Numbered from the stretch's first letter, positions 42,683 through 54,696 are shown. The stretch: 64,000 nt of DNA from Diplonema papillatum (GCA_030068145.1 JAPJBO010000282.1:62001-126000), one strand, 5' to 3'. Numbers and translations: made by a program. Notes: generated by a model not told the origin, from the sequence alone.

Positions 42683-43807
42683 CTACGGGATGGCCGCGCG
42701 GTCGCCTTCGGCGAATGGCTCGGTCGAGACCAGCTGCGGCTCCGCCGGCATTTGCTGCGGGGGCCGGGCCTCTGCGCGGCTCTCTTCGCGGCGGGCGGGG
42801 CCGTTGGCCTCGGTGCCGTTGGACGAGTCGCTCAGCGGAGCACCCCGCTTCTTCAGCACGTGCAGCTCGTCCCTGGCCTCCTGCAGGGCTCTACGAAGCT
42901 CGTCGGACTCCGCCTGCATAAGCGACATTCGCTTGTCGACTTCTTCGAGCGCCTCCATGCACACTTCTTCCATTTCTTCTTCGGCCGCCTCCTTCTCAAC
43001 GTCGTGCACCGTCAACCCGAACCCGTGCAAAATCCGGGCGAACCGCCAGCATCGCAAGAAGATGATGACCGCCACCTCTTCTTGGTGGTCCTCCTCGAGG
43101 ATGAAGCTGAGGATGATCGACAGGTAGATGACCACACTGTCGAGCGTGTACATTGGGGTGAAGAAGTGCTTCCCGAGGCACAGCGTCAGGGTGATGAGTT
43201 CCGCGGCGAAAATGAAGAGGATCCCCCGGGAGGCCCATAAGAGGCCCACCTCGATCCTGTGCAGCGTGTGCGAGAGCTCGTTATCGACAGTGAACCCGCA
43301 CCCGTCCGGGGCGAAGTACAAGTCGTCGGTGTGGTTCAAGTGCAGGTGCGCCTCCTCGCACCGGGACTCGAGTTCGACGACCGGCGACTTGTGCGTTAAA
43401 ATGATGATCTCGGCGATCACGCAGAGCACGTCGAGCATCAGCAGGACGATCAGCGCCAGCTGCACGTTTTTCCCCTGCAAGAAGTCGACGAGTTTGGCGC
43501 GCTTCGACCGCTTGTAGGGCCGCCCGGTGGCCCTCGCCTTGTCTGTTTCCATCGCGGTGAGGTACTCCTTCGGCGCGTAGTGCGGGAAGAAGACCTGCTT
43601 CAGCGCGCTCTGTCGGACGACGTACCGGCCGCGGCCCGACGGGTCCAGCTCGTTGATCTTGATCTTCTGCAACGCGCTCTGCCGGCGCTTCTCGATGCGG
43701 GCCTTCAATAGCGTGCTCGCGTGCGAGCTGGCGATGCTCGGCGACCGCAGCGGCGCCACCGCACGCGGCACCCCGTCCCACGAGACATCTTCGTTCTCAG
43801 CAACCAT
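42683..43807 (-). CDS. Voltage-gated proton channel, Hv1 family
   Basis: Single exon, 374 residues. Hv1 channels are voltage-sensor domains that conduct protons without a separate pore domain. All four helices match: S1 at about 115-137 with the selectivity aspartate in MLDVLCVIAE (Asp126); S2 at about 185-209 with the conserved acid in FAAELI (Glu203); S3 at about 219-238 with TLDSVVIYLS (Asp223); S4 with the three-arginine signature RCWRFARILHG (Arg252, 255, 258), very like the animal RLWRVARIING. A C-terminal coiled coil follows (270-325, rich in Glu and Leu), as in dimeric Hv1. The basic N-terminus of about 110 residues is longer than usual, and the S1-S2 loop is long (about 47 residues) with two cysteines and several histidines that could bind metal. 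The start MVAENEDVSW is the first convincing ATG; the longer frame has no matching sequence. Confidence 0.95.
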   Translation of the reverse strand: MVAENEDVSWDGVPRAVAPLRSPSIASSHASTLLKARIEKRRQSALQKIKINELDPSGRGRYVVRQSALKQVFFPHYAPKEYLTAMETDKARATGRPYKRSKRAKLVDFLQGKNVQLALIVLLMLDVLCVIAEIIILTHKSPVVELESRCEEAHLHLNHTDDLYFAPDGCGFTVDNELSHTLHRIEVGLLWASRGILFIFAAELITLTLCLGKHFFTPMYTLDSVVIYLSIILSFILEEDHQEEVAVIIFLRCWRFARILHGFGLTVHDVEKEAAEEEMEEVCMEALEEVDKRMSLMQAESDELRRALQEARDELHVLKKRGAPLSDSSNGTEANGPARREESRAEARPPQQMPAEPQLVSTEPFAEGDRAAIP

Positions 43808-46800
43808 GTGCGTAGAGGGGGGGATGGGTGGGTTATTTTGCTTGATACGTGCGCGCGCGTGTATTTCTTTCGTTGTAGCTGTGAGCAACGGATTCTGTTT
43901 CTTTCTTGAGCACCTGTTTCGTAGGAAACGCTCGAGAAAAGGCCGAAAAGGTTGCTAAAAGCACGGCACGTAGCAGTACTACTTGTGGTCCCACAGTGTG
44001 GATGATCAGGCTTCTTCCCTCAGGGCCGAAGTAAAGACCGGGAACCGAAGCACAACTACACTGCAAAGTATCGGGGTTCTGTCTGACTTTCCTTCCTCTT
44101 CTCGAAGATCTAACCCAGTTGCGTGTGCGGTGACCAGACGCTGGCCCGCACGAAACACAGGGTAAATGTTGGGTTTAGTTTCGACGCGTCGGCGTTCGAC
44201 AAACGCGCTGAGTTGCACACCCAGCAACAAATTCAGCATCTTGACAACGTGTAGTCAGAAAGAATGACTTCGCAAGTGCGCGAAGGCCGAAACAGCATTC
44301 ACATCGTGGTGCGCGCGATTGCAAACACTGCTGTTATAACGGATACCTACCAACTAGCGGTGGTTCACTCCTGTTTGGCAGGGTGTGCAAGAGCTCAATG
44401 CGTGTGTCTGCAAGCTACTTCAGGCTGACTTTCTCGTTCTCTTTCTCAGTCAACCCATTTCCTTCGGCTTCGGTGCCCATCTTGCTCGCTAAGTACGCAG
44501 TAGCTGATGCCACGGATAGCCTAGCCGGTGATATGGCAGGAACATGCCTTCTTCCAAAGCCCCGCGGTTTGAAAAGGCAAGCTCAGAGTGTGGAACAAAG
44601 AAGCCAGACGGAAGGAGGCGGTGATTGTGTTGGGGGGGGGGGGGGGGGTCATTCTTTTTCGTAGCAGTGGGCGAGTCGGGATGTTGGAATCGGGCCGAGG
44701 GGGGAAAACGAACTGGAGGACGGAGACGGCTCTTCTCGTTGCCTGCGCTGCTCCGAGAAAATCTTCCGAAATTGCCTCGGAAAAAAGCTACATTCAAGGA
44801 TGCGCGTTGGAACTCGTTTGCGACCGTTGCACCGTGTGCCCTCGCAAGCCGAAGCCCGTTTGTTGCTTGAAACGGATAAGCTACGGATCCGAAGACCCTA
44901 ACCCCACAAGGGAGCAGCTGCCGCCTTCCCATCATTGGATAGTTAAGCGACAACAAGAGTAGTGGTATATCTTTTGATGCCTCCCACCTATTCTACACCT
45001 CTCGTGTCACTGCACAAAGCCAGACTAGAGTCAAACTCAACAGGGTCTTTTTTCCCCGCTGACAGTTTCGCGCCTCGGACCCAACGGGCTGGTGGAGTCG
45101 AGCTTCTGAAGGCTGGTCTACACCGTGTACGTACAGCCGTCTCTGCCTCCGCGTTTTCCCGGCCCTGCCCCTCCCGGACGAGAACAAAAAAGTTGGTAAC
45201 AAGCAGCCCAGTTGTTTCGAGCCAGTGGCTGAGCTGGAGGGGGTCAGAGTGCATTCGGGGGGGGTCGTGGGGGGGGTGCCAGAGGCCAGACAAAAGCAAA
45301 AGGGTGGGGGGGGGGGGGGGGGGGGGGAAGAGGCCAAAACTGTGTTCTGGTATTTACTATTTTTTTTTTCAGCAGCGCGCGGGTCTCTGGCTTCGGTCAA
45401 TAAACTATGGGCGGGTCGCGCATCAGAATTCGGGCTAGCGGTGGTCATTTGTCGAGCTCTCCTTGGAAATGGGCGCCCGCCTCAGGTTTTCCGACAGCTT
45501 TCTTTTCCAGCCCCCATCCACCTCCTGAGTACACGTGGTACCGTGGTACCATATCACCACATACACCACGTACGGTTTACCTGTACATGGTGTACCTAGG
45601 GTATGTAGGTAGTAAGTACCGACGTATGCATCCACTACGCAGTGTGTGCCGCTGCTACGTCGTCGCCCAACCCGATAAAAGTCCAAGCTGTCACTTACAA
45701 ACATGTCGGCGCTCAGAAGCCCTATTATAAACCCCAGGGGACAAGTGAGGGTGCCAAGTAAGCATTTCAGGAAGAAGAAATCAAGAAGAAATTCAGGCGA
45801 GAGAGAGAAGAGAGAGAAGAGAAAAAGGATGAGGAGGGTACACAAAGTGAATGAAGATACGAAAAGACAAAACAAAAAAGGGAATACCCTATCGTGAGTG
45901 GAACGAAGGCAGGGGGGACGAACTTCAAGATGACGGGCGCTTTTCCGGAGTTCGGCCTTGCGCTACAAGCGGCGGGCAACAGCAATTTTTTGAACACCAC
46001 GTGTACAGGGTTTCGTGCACAAGTCCCAACCTTCGTAGGGCCGCAAGATTGCAAGAAGAAGATTCTTCGTTGGCTTCGTTTGATCTTCATGCAGCTCTTA
46101 GAACCATAAAGAGAAACGGAGTTGCACTTACCCTTCAAACAAACGAGGGTCGTTGCATTCGTTCGTGTGTCGTCGGTTGCTTCATTTTTGCTCCCCAAAC
46201 TCCTTTCTCTGAGAGGCAGTGCCTTGCTGCGTGCAGTTCAGTGCCAGGACAAGCCCGTCTGAGCGAGCGAATGGTGGCACATGTCATGGCAACGCAAGGC
46301 TGCCAGAACGCATTCAAAAGTAAGGAACACCTCGAGCCACGAGCACGCAGCCAAGTTGAGCCGCAAACCAAAGACACAAAGAGAGAGAGGGGGGCAGAGT
46401 CAGCGAGTGAGTGAGTAAGAAAGAACGAACACTTCAGACAAATACACACCGTAGCAGTTTCCGGGCTTTTCCCCACCCACTGCGCATGCGCTCGCTACCG
46501 CGCTGACCTTTGCGAGGGGGAGAGAGAAAATATAGTGGGGTCCGTCAGGCCTGTAATCGAAGAGAGTTGAAGAATGGCTAAAGATAAAGTGGTGTCACCT
46601 GAGGGGGTAATCTCACGATTTTCACGCAGGAAACTCTGGTCGCCAGTACCCTGCTTTCTTTTTTGGGAATATTGGAACACACAAGAGAACCGTGGAGCCG
46701 CAGGCCAAGTCTTCACAGACTGGAGAAACGACTCTTCTCCTGCAGGCTTCGCATACTTTCAAGAAGAACCCCAAAGGAACGGGATGAACAACGGGAGGAA

Positions 46801-47186
46801 CATTGATGTAATGAAACACAGCGAGCACAGCCCATGTTAGCTACCGACGGACAAAGTTTGAACGTGTTGCTTCAATATGCGGGAGCTTTCGAAAACCGGG
46901 GAATTTAAGACGTCGGTCGGAATCGATTCTCGCCTGTTGACCTACTCCGAGATTTTGCAACTCCTCGAGTATTTCCCTACACACCTGCATATTCAAAACC
47001 GTAACCGAGATTAGGAGAAAGAAATGGAAACTAGAGTTTTTCATTGAACACACTACCTGATTATGGTTTCAGGGGGCGTTTGCGGGCGGTTCAGTCTCCT
47101 CGCACATTGCGTGTATATGTGGCTGGAGAAAAAAAAAACGGAAATAAGAGCTCGTCACTCGCACAACCGCGGCTGATACAAAACTA

Positions 47187-47218
<32 letters not shown>

Positions 47219-50200
47219 AAGGATGGGAAGAGAGAGTTATTTTCGTTGAACGCAGTGCCTGATCGTTTTTTTTACGCAAAGCTGGATTCAGGACGTAAGT
47301 GAAAACGGCACGGTTTGCGGCGACGAGCTTCTCATTTCCTCCAACACTTCATGTTTGGTAACAATTTAAAGAGGGGGGAAGAACTGTTCACCATCTCAGT
47401 ACGGACTGGCTCGGGGCACACAGATACTTGAATGAAGGGAAATTCGCGCGGGACGGGTATGGGGGTGGGGATCTTAGTTTAATGCTTAGGTCGGTGGGTG
47501 GGCGGTAGAACGAGAATAAGAATACGCAGGAGTTGCACGCACGTTCTGTCTCTGCTTCAACTGTGAGCCGGTCCACCCCCGGATGGTAGACTGTGATATG
47601 CTGGAATACCGAATAACGCAGGATATCTGCACAAAAATTGCCTGTGATAGCCTCCGATAGCCTAAGATAGTCGGTGATAAACTGCTGATAGTTTGGATTA
47701 GTATGGGTTAGAATGCAAAGCATCTGCGGCGATGTTCTGCATCGCTGGCGTCGCGGTCATCTCTTCGCACGTGATGTAATGCGTTGGTCGTCGCGTTCAC
47801 GGCGCCTGTTGAGACAGCAGCAGGCAGTTCGATTCACTTCCAGGAAATAGGGGTGAACTGACTCAAATTGGGTGTTTGGGGCGGGGGTCGTTTGTAGGTG
47901 GGAGGGTCTCAGGGAGCACAGGAGAGGGTTATCTCCGTCGATTGGTAGCTTCTGGTGGGTAAATTCCCTACTTCGCGAGTTAGTGCCATGTTTTTGTTTG
48001 TACGTGCCGGGGGAGGTTTAGCCTGTCAGTGAGTGATAGTGAGTGAATATGATCGGTAGGCTAAACTTCTCCCAAACACGCTGCCAGCGTTCTCTTTCGT
48101 GTTTACAATTAATTGTTATTACGAAAAAAAAAAGAAAACTGGGGGGCCGGCGGCCCAAAAACGTGGAAATCTGTGCGCAGTGACGCCGGCTTGGTAGTGT
48201 TTTACGCACGTCTTTTGTCAAAACGTTGAATAGAACGGCGCTTTTGGCGTCGCATTTTTCGTCGTGGTCATCTTTTTGATCCGCCGAGGTAGGGTTTTCA
48301 CGGGTGGCTTTCCTTTCCGTTCACAGGGGGATAACCTTCGCGACCGAGATTGGACAGTCGGTGGGGGGATTTATTGGGGGGGAAGGTTGAAGTATGGCTA
48401 AAGATAAAGTGGTGTCACCTGAGGGGGTAATCCCAGGGCCGCCCACGTGACAAAGCCGTTTAGCATTGGGAACTTTTAAGTACACGGACCACATGGATCT
48501 GCATGCACTACCGCAGCCTTTAAGCAGCGGCTGCCGGCTTATCCCGTGGACACCTTTTATATGTAGTTGGATATCAAGAATAGACTACATGATAGAAAGA
48601 GTAGCGTTGGCACTCTTACTGGTTCACTCCCTCGTAGCAACAAAGCGAAGCAAAACCTGCCCTGAGCCTGCTCCCCCGGCTGCTTCGGCAGTTCGTACAA
48701 CTACTACGACGCGCTAACTGGTAGTCAGTAGCGACTTGTCGTTAGTGCGTTGCTCAGGGTAGTCGAAGGCCTACACTACTGCTTGTCTTCAGTTCCCTTG
48801 TTTCTTTTTGTGTCATTTTTTTGTGTATGATGCACTCTTACTATTTTTATGTTGGCGCTCCTTGGAAACAGAGCATTGACTTTTCGGTGTTCGGACTGCA
48901 ACTGTGGAAAAAAAAAAACAAGAGCGAGTTGTATTGTTATCCATGACGAGCTCTACGGGCCGAGGCCCCAGTCCAAGACAACCGTCACGGGGGGGAAAAA
49001 AGAAGTGGGAAAACGCACGAAGGCCGCCTTGGATGAGACCAGGAGCAGTGCGCTCGGAAGACAAGACGTGGAAGCTGCGGGGTATTGTTTTCCTCGCCTT
49101 TTTTGCACGGAACGGAGTGAAGATAAAAAAATGCGGAGGGGGTAGGTGGGCGGGGACAGGGGGGGTGTCGGGAAATATAAGCGTAAAAAGTGCCAGTGCC
49201 AGCAGTTGCCCTCCCAAGAGGGGCGAAATACTGGGGGCTTCTCGGCTTGTAGACAAGTACACCACGAAACGCGAGAGGGCCAAAAAAAGCTCACGAAAAT
49301 GGGTGGGCGCTGGTACAAGAAAAGTTTCCATTTTCCCCCTTGCAAGCATAGGGTGGGGAGGATGTGGGTCCTGCCTGAGGTACAGTAGTACACTAGGTTG
49401 TCCGACCCCCACCATCGTCTAGCTTACTCAACTATTGCCTGCAGGATTTTGCTAACGTACAAGCCTGTCAAGCGAGGAAGTCGTTTGGTTCCTTTTCTTT
49501 TGAAAGACTCTGGCAATCAAGTGATTGATCTCATTCAAACTGTTGTGGCTCAACTCGACCGACACTGGTCAGCAAGCTGGAACACAGTCGATTCGCCTCC
49601 ATCGAAGACAGAGACGTGCACTCCGCGGCGGGCAGAGGTGGCAAGAAACGACCGCCCGAGACCGACGAGCCAGGAAACAACAAGCGCCCGAAACATGACA
49701 CGGTACGCTCCCAAGAGTTAGTCACGAAAGTGAGTAAATGCAGACTAACGCCACAGATTGCTTGCATTCTAACCCAAAACGATTCGCCTCGAACGCAAGC
49801 CTTTGTCATTTTGAATTTTTGTTTGTGTGTGTCTGGGGAACATGTTTACACACGTTCCCGCGCAGCCCTTCCAAAAGCAACCAATTCTTTGTTTTTGAGA
49901 ATAGGGCTGGCCTCCTTCGAACTGATGACGCGTGCCCGATGATCCGTGAAATGTGCCGTGTATAAGATCGCGCTCTCTCCCGCGCGAAGAAGATCGTTAT
50001 TTCGAGAAAATAAACCCAGAAAAACAGGCCCTACAGGGGGGGGATGTTTTCTGGCCGCGCGCAGCGAGGGAAAAACATCAGGGGGTAATTATCCGTGAAG
50101 ACGCGATCTTATACACAAGGAAGGGTAGAAACGCTGGAAGAAAAAAAAACACAGGCTGTTTTTGTCGCTCGTGGCACGTGACCGGGTTGCGGAATGTTCA

Positions 50201-51023
50201 CGCATTCCCTTTCGGCAATCCTGAACGTCCGAGCAAGCTCGTCAGTGGCAGCTTTGAGGCGAGCAATTACACCTTGCCGTAGGACCGACTGACCCATGTC
50301 CAATTGCTGTTGACACGGAAACCTTCTCCACTTCGGCCTTCAATGTTCTCCATTGAATATTCGTTACTGGCACGCAGGATGCCCAACCCTTCTCCCAGCA
50401 GCCCCACCTGGACTGCTCTGGTCAAAACGATGGCAGTTCTCTTTTGGGCGTTGTCGGATGCCTCGTTGCTGCGGGGTGTTAAGGTTGTACGTACACTTAC
50501 GCGACCGCAACTGATGCACATGGACAGCACCTGTTTCATACAAAGGGGGAACAGTGGTGCGAAAAGAAGCAGAAGGATAGAGGGGAGATGCCCTTTCTGT
50601 TGGTGCGCCAAAGACGCCGCCGAGATCTGCCCCGACGCAGCTCTCGTGTGTGCGTGTGTGTGTTTGCGTGTGTGACGTGAAGAAATAAACGAACATGGCA
50701 TTGCGTTTGTGTGTGTTTTCCGGCGATATCCGATACGGGGGTTTTTGTAGCGCTTTGTTTTCGTTTTCTTTCTTTCTTTCTTTCTTCCGTCCGGGCTAGG
50801 AGGAGCACGCGGCATGTTTGCCGAGCGGATGGAGGAAAACAATGTTTCGGGGGAGAAGTCGTGTGGGGAAAAGAACAAAAATGAATGACTGGGCCTCATC
50901 CTTTTTTTGTGCTATGGAAGAAAAGGAAGAATGACGGGAACCTGAAACCGTTTGAGAACTCCGGGGTGCAAGAGTCTCGCCCGGGGAAAATTGATTTTTT
51001 TTTTTTGTAAAAGCATTTGTAGG
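43808..51023. other. 7.2-kb spacer with repeats, no supported gene
   Basis: Contents: G-runs at 44630-44648 and about 45307-45330; a family F copy (45008-45075); self-complementary GTGGTACCGTGGTACCATAT near 45535; a decayed family A copy (45936-46105); a 43-base direct repeat (family I, 46563-46606 and 48394-48437, including ATGGCTAAAGATAAAGTGGT); a (ATG)n tract at 47186-47220; a family J copy (47283-47375); a loose family C relative (47566-47860) with GATAG-type internal repeats; and a weak family K copy (49686-49790). Long open frames at 48813-49415 and 50267-50899 cross homopolymers and show no domains. Confidence 0.5.
47186..47220. repeat. (ATG)n trinucleotide tract
   Basis: About eleven GAT units in a row within the spacer, non-coding as far as I can see. 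Confidence 0.95.
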
Positions 51024-51218
51024 AAGTGCTTGAGGAGACTGCCAGTTGCGATAGATCAAAGGAGGTAAATGTGCTGTGTAGCCAACACGAAACGCAGGTA
51101 AAACTGGGTTTAATGGCGGGCGTAAGCGTTCAACAAAAAAGACCCACCTTGTAGTTGTGTTGTTTTCTCCCCCTCTAGCCTCCTTCGAAATGAGCACAAG
51201 GCAGTCCCTCGAGTATTT
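51024..51218 (-). mobile_element. Family B MITE-like element at the 3' end of the PTB-like gene
   Basis: A 195-bp copy in the opposite orientation to those at 13475-14012: AAGTGCTTGAGGAGACTGCC at 51024 and GGCAGTCCCTCGAGTATTT ending at 51218. Its end is only seven bases from the gene's stop codon at 51226, so it would make up the start of the 3' UTR. Confidence 0.75.
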
Positions 51219-51225
51219 CCGCGCC

Positions 51226-53778
51226 CTAGACGGTTTGCAGCCGCGAGCTGAAAGTCGTGTCGGTGGGCTCCGCTTTGCACGTGGCGGGGGTGGTCCCGTG
51301 GCCGACCGGGGTGCCCCACGGCGACGACGACCCGTTCGCGGGGATGAATGCCTGCGCGGTCTTCGGTGCGGTGTCGTTCTTGTGCATCAGCAGCCCCGGC
51401 GACGTGGTCGGCGTGTCCTCGGACTTGACCGACGACGGCTTCGACGGCGGGCGAGGGATGCCCGGGGGTCGCGGCTTGTCCTTCCGGTTCTTGCACCCGT
51501 TCGCGAGGGTGTTCGGCGTGTCCGGGCTCACGGGCGACGTCAGGTCCGACTCGTTGCGGAGCAGGTCGTAGTCGTTGCCCGCGTTCTTTTTGGACGAGAA
51601 CACGTCGTCTTCCTCGTCGAGGACGCCATTGGCCCCGAGGTGGTAGTCCTGGAGGAAAGCGGACGAGGTCGTCAAGTTCGACGCGTACATCGCGCCGTTT
51701 CCGTTGAGCAAAGAGTCGACCGCCTCCGCTGCCGGCGGCCGCTGCTTGGTGGCGTGCGAATCGGCGAACTCCTTCGGCGGCGGCGTCGTGGGGATGCTGA
51801 ACGTGACCGACGGGCTCCGCGTCGCGTGGTTCGGCGACGAGTGGTTCGTCCGGTCGCCGAACGAAGGGGCCGGCTGCTGCAGGTGCGGCTGGTGCTGCAG
51901 GTGGTTTAGCTGGCGCTGCAGCTGCTGCTGGAACTGCGCCTGCTGCTGCTGCATCTGCTGCTGCATCAGCTGCTGCGCAGCGAGCGTCGTCGTCTGGTGC
52001 GGCGCGAACCCAGCTTGCGCCATCTGCTGCTGCTGCTGCTGCTGCGCGGGAGCACTCTCCATCAGCGGCCGCGCCTGCACCAACTGCGGCGGCTGCTGCT
52101 GTTGGTGCTGCTGGAGCTGCTGGAGCTGATGATGCTGGTGTGGCTGCTGGTGCTGCTGGGGCTGCTGCTGCTGCTGCTGGGGTTGTTGCTGCTGTTGCTG
52201 TTGGGGCTGCTGCTGCATGTTCGAGCCCATGCGGAAGAATCCGGCAGCCGCGGGGGCAGCTGCTGACTCGGGGTCGAACCGGAGCTTGATCTGCCAGCCG
52301 CTGACGATTTGTCCATTAGCGAGCATCGCGACCATGACAGCGGCATCGAGGGACGCCATGTGCACACTCATCGTGCCGTGCTGCTTCCCGAGCGTGACAT
52401 TCGCGGGAACGCAGTTCGCCAGCGACGCAATCGTCAACGAGACGAAGTGCGGCGTGACCTGCGGGGGAACGTCCCACAGCAGCAGCGTCTTCGTCGGGTA
52501 CGTGGCCGACTCCGGCACGTACGGTGCCTGCTTCATGCCATCGGCGGCGCAGATCATTCTCTTCTGCAAGTCGTCCGAGGCGCCGTTCCAGTGCGTAGCG
52601 TTCGGCTGCCGGCTCACCTTCGCGTCCCACGTTCTTCCCTTGAACTCCAGCCCGTGCAAGAACTTGATGGCGGCAGCGCACGCACTCGGCTCTGAAAACT
52701 GGACCACGACGCAGCCTCTGTACTTGAACAGCATCTTCACCGCTTTGACGGCGCCGAACATGCCGCAGAGCGTCCAGAGGAGTTCTGCCGTGAGCGAATC
52801 GTCGGAGGGGAGGCCCGAGATGTGCATGCACTCGCCGACCTGCCCTTGCGTCGACTTGCCCTGAGGCGGCGCCGGCGGCACGACGCCGCGGTACTGCGCG
52901 TCTTGCTTGGGGCACAGCCACCCCTCGCCCCACTGCCACCGACCCCACATGAAGTCGCACAGGGGTCGGCGACACGACATGTTCGTCGCTTCGCAGATTT
53001 GGCTGTACTGGTTCATGACCTGCTGCTTGTCGCCTCGGTACGACATCACGAGTTCGTTGATGAGGCGGTTGCTTTCGGTGTAGTCCCTGTTTCGGCCGTC
53101 TTGGTTGCGGAAGGTCAGCTCCGACAGCTTGCTCGGGACGATGGCGAGGAAGCACAAGGGAAGCGTCGACGTGTCGGTGGGCAGGGGCGGCAGGTACTTC
53201 CCGTTGAAGTAGTCCATCGCCACGGTCGCGCCCTCCGGCGTCTCGAACTGGACGACGATCTGGTTCTTGTGGTCCTTCGTGAACGACGAGATCTTCTCGA
53301 CCTTCGAGAGCTGGCTGAAGATCCAGAAGAGCTCGTCGATGGTCACCATCTGCGAGAGCTCCTTGAGCACGACCAGCAGCAGGCGGGAGTTGGTGTACAC
53401 CGGCTGCGGCAGCGGCGCCTGGCGGCCCCGGTTCTGCGCCTTGATTTCCGGCTTGTCGCTGTAGACGAGGTTCAGCGGGTGCGCTCCGTCGGGGCGCCGC
53501 AAGACGATGCTGGGGGGGTCGTACATGAACTGTCCCATCGCAGTTCGGGCCGCCCATATGTCGCTGAACTGCACAAACCCGAGCATGCGGTCGTGCAACA
53601 CCAACGCCTTCACGCAGTCAGCGTACCGGCGCTCGCCCACCACGTTCCCGTTGACGTCGCGCGGCTCGTAGACGAACGACTTTGCCCACGCCATCAACTC
53701 TTGCTCGGTCGTTCCGACCGGTAAACTGCGCACCATGATGACCGGGCTGGCCCCGTCGGCCTGAGGGGTCCATTTCAT
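51226..53778 (-). CDS. PTB/hnRNP-L-like RNA-binding protein with four RRMs
   Basis: Single exon, 850 residues. It has the four-RRM layout of polypyrimidine-tract-binding and hnRNP L proteins, which bind CU- or CA-rich RNA and control splicing and mRNA stability. RRM1 starts at VIMVRSLPVGTTEQEL (about 13) and includes LGFVQFSD; RRM2 at RLLLVVLKELSQMVTIDELF with NQIVVQFETPEGATVAMDYF, interrupted by a long insert (PLPTDTSTLPLCFLAIVPSK); RRM3 at MHISGLPSDDSLTAELLWTL with GCVVVQFSE; RRM4 at TLLLWDVPPQVTPHFVSLTI with TMSVHMASLDAAVMVAML. After about 510 come Gln/His/Pro-rich tracts, including runs of up to six glutamines, then a Ser/Pro/Thr-rich tail. The degenerate RNP motifs are typical of this family. 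The start is MKWTPQADGASP; the frame stays open to 54105 but upstream residues look like UTR. Confidence 0.88.
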   Translation of the reverse strand: MKWTPQADGASPVIMVRSLPVGTTEQELMAWAKSFVYEPRDVNGNVVGERRYADCVKALVLHDRMLGFVQFSDIWAARTAMGQFMYDPPSIVLRRPDGAHPLNLVYSDKPEIKAQNRGRQAPLPQPVYTNSRLLLVVLKELSQMVTIDELFWIFSQLSKVEKISSFTKDHKNQIVVQFETPEGATVAMDYFNGKYLPPLPTDTSTLPLCFLAIVPSKLSELTFRNQDGRNRDYTESNRLINELVMSYRGDKQQVMNQYSQICEATNMSCRRPLCDFMWGRWQWGEGWLCPKQDAQYRGVVPPAPPQGKSTQGQVGECMHISGLPSDDSLTAELLWTLCGMFGAVKAVKMLFKYRGCVVVQFSEPSACAAAIKFLHGLEFKGRTWDAKVSRQPNATHWNGASDDLQKRMICAADGMKQAPYVPESATYPTKTLLLWDVPPQVTPHFVSLTIASLANCVPANVTLGKQHGTMSVHMASLDAAVMVAMLANGQIVSGWQIKLRFDPESAAAPAAAGFFRMGSNMQQQPQQQQQQQPQQQQQQPQQHQQPHQHHQLQQLQQHQQQQPPQLVQARPLMESAPAQQQQQQQMAQAGFAPHQTTTLAAQQLMQQQMQQQQAQFQQQLQRQLNHLQHQPHLQQPAPSFGDRTNHSSPNHATRSPSVTFSIPTTPPPKEFADSHATKQRPPAAEAVDSLLNGNGAMYASNLTTSSAFLQDYHLGANGVLDEEDDVFSSKKNAGNDYDLLRNESDLTSPVSPDTPNTLANGCKNRKDKPRPPGIPRPPSKPSSVKSEDTPTTSPGLLMHKNDTAPKTAQAFIPANGSSSPWGTPVGHGTTPATCKAEPTDTTFSSRLQTV

Positions 53779-54330
53779 TGTCGGTGCTATTTTGACGACT
53801 TTTGCTTGGGTGGTGTGTGAGTGTGTGTTTCTTTCTTGGACGGAGGGTCGAGCGCCACGAAGAACGGGCGGCTTCTCTCTTGGTCGGGCTGAGCTAGAGT
53901 GGGGTGCCGCACAAGAAGAGAGAGCAACGACGGTCTTTGCTCTTTCTCGCTTGAACTTGTGTTTTGTTTTGTTTTTTCCCTCTCTGCCCCCTGCGTAGAA
54001 TGGTGGTTCGGTTTTGCCAGTCTTCTGTTTGAGCCTTTTGTCCAACACAGCCGATCGGAGGGTACTGACGCAGCTACCTCTTTTACACGTTTCGAGTGCT
54101 AACAATCTTCCAGTTGTCCTGCAGAATATTTTGTGGAGGCTAGACGTAAGCGCGCGTGTTATGGTGGTTGATCAGAATTCCTCACCCAGAAATGAAACAA
54201 CGTGAAAACAATTGAGAATAGCGATCGACCGGCACAAACTGGATTCGACATTTTTGCGTACTGTTTCGGGCATGTTCGGCACACCACATCTTCAGCAGCA
54301 ATCGGCTGCTGCAGCTGCTCTGGACCTGGG

Positions 54331-54463
54331 TTTTAGAGTTAAAGTTCGCTTGAAATTCCGGGGGTTTAGGGTCTCCGTGTGACCGTTCATGAATGGGTTC
54401 TCCTAGAGCAAGAATGGGCTATATGGTTACGGGTTGCATGTTTGGCGCACGCTTTCGTTATGG
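54331..54463 (+). repeat. Family D repeat, longest copy
   Basis: About 133 bases match 58122-58246 at roughly 85-90%: TTTAGAGTTAAAGTTCGCTT, TAGGGTCTCCGTG, GAATGGGTTCTC, AGAGCAAGAA and GGTTACGGGTTG. On the minus strand its outer edge reads AAAACCCAG, which would be a good splice acceptor, as at the gene-associated copies. Confidence 0.8.
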
Positions 54464-54696
54464 GATATGGCTAGCCATGTCCGGGACTGTTTGTGACCGA
54501 CACCAAGTACATTCCTTCGTGGAGCGTAGTCTTCGGCCCCCCACGTTCTACAAGTTGAGCATTGAGTTCTTTAAGGTGCAAGTGCCATCAAGGCAGGCGA
54601 GCACTGTTCACGGGCTAGTGTTACTTTATGACGTCGTCCGTCGGGAGAGTCAACGATGATGAGGATGTGGTCAAACTAGTCGTTTCCAAGTCAAGT

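Noticed and set aside
43807-43888. Longer N-terminus for the proton channel
   Set aside because: The additional 27 residues read like translated UTR; the ATG at 43807 gives a sensible start.
48813-49415. Minus-strand frame of 200 codons in the large spacer
   Set aside because: It crosses A-runs, has no domain and overlaps equally long open frames on the other strand, so it is not distinguishable from chance.
53779-54105. Longer N-terminus for the PTB-like protein
   Set aside because: The upstream in-frame residues are low in complexity and unlike any RRM protein start; the ATG at 53778 lies just before RRM1.
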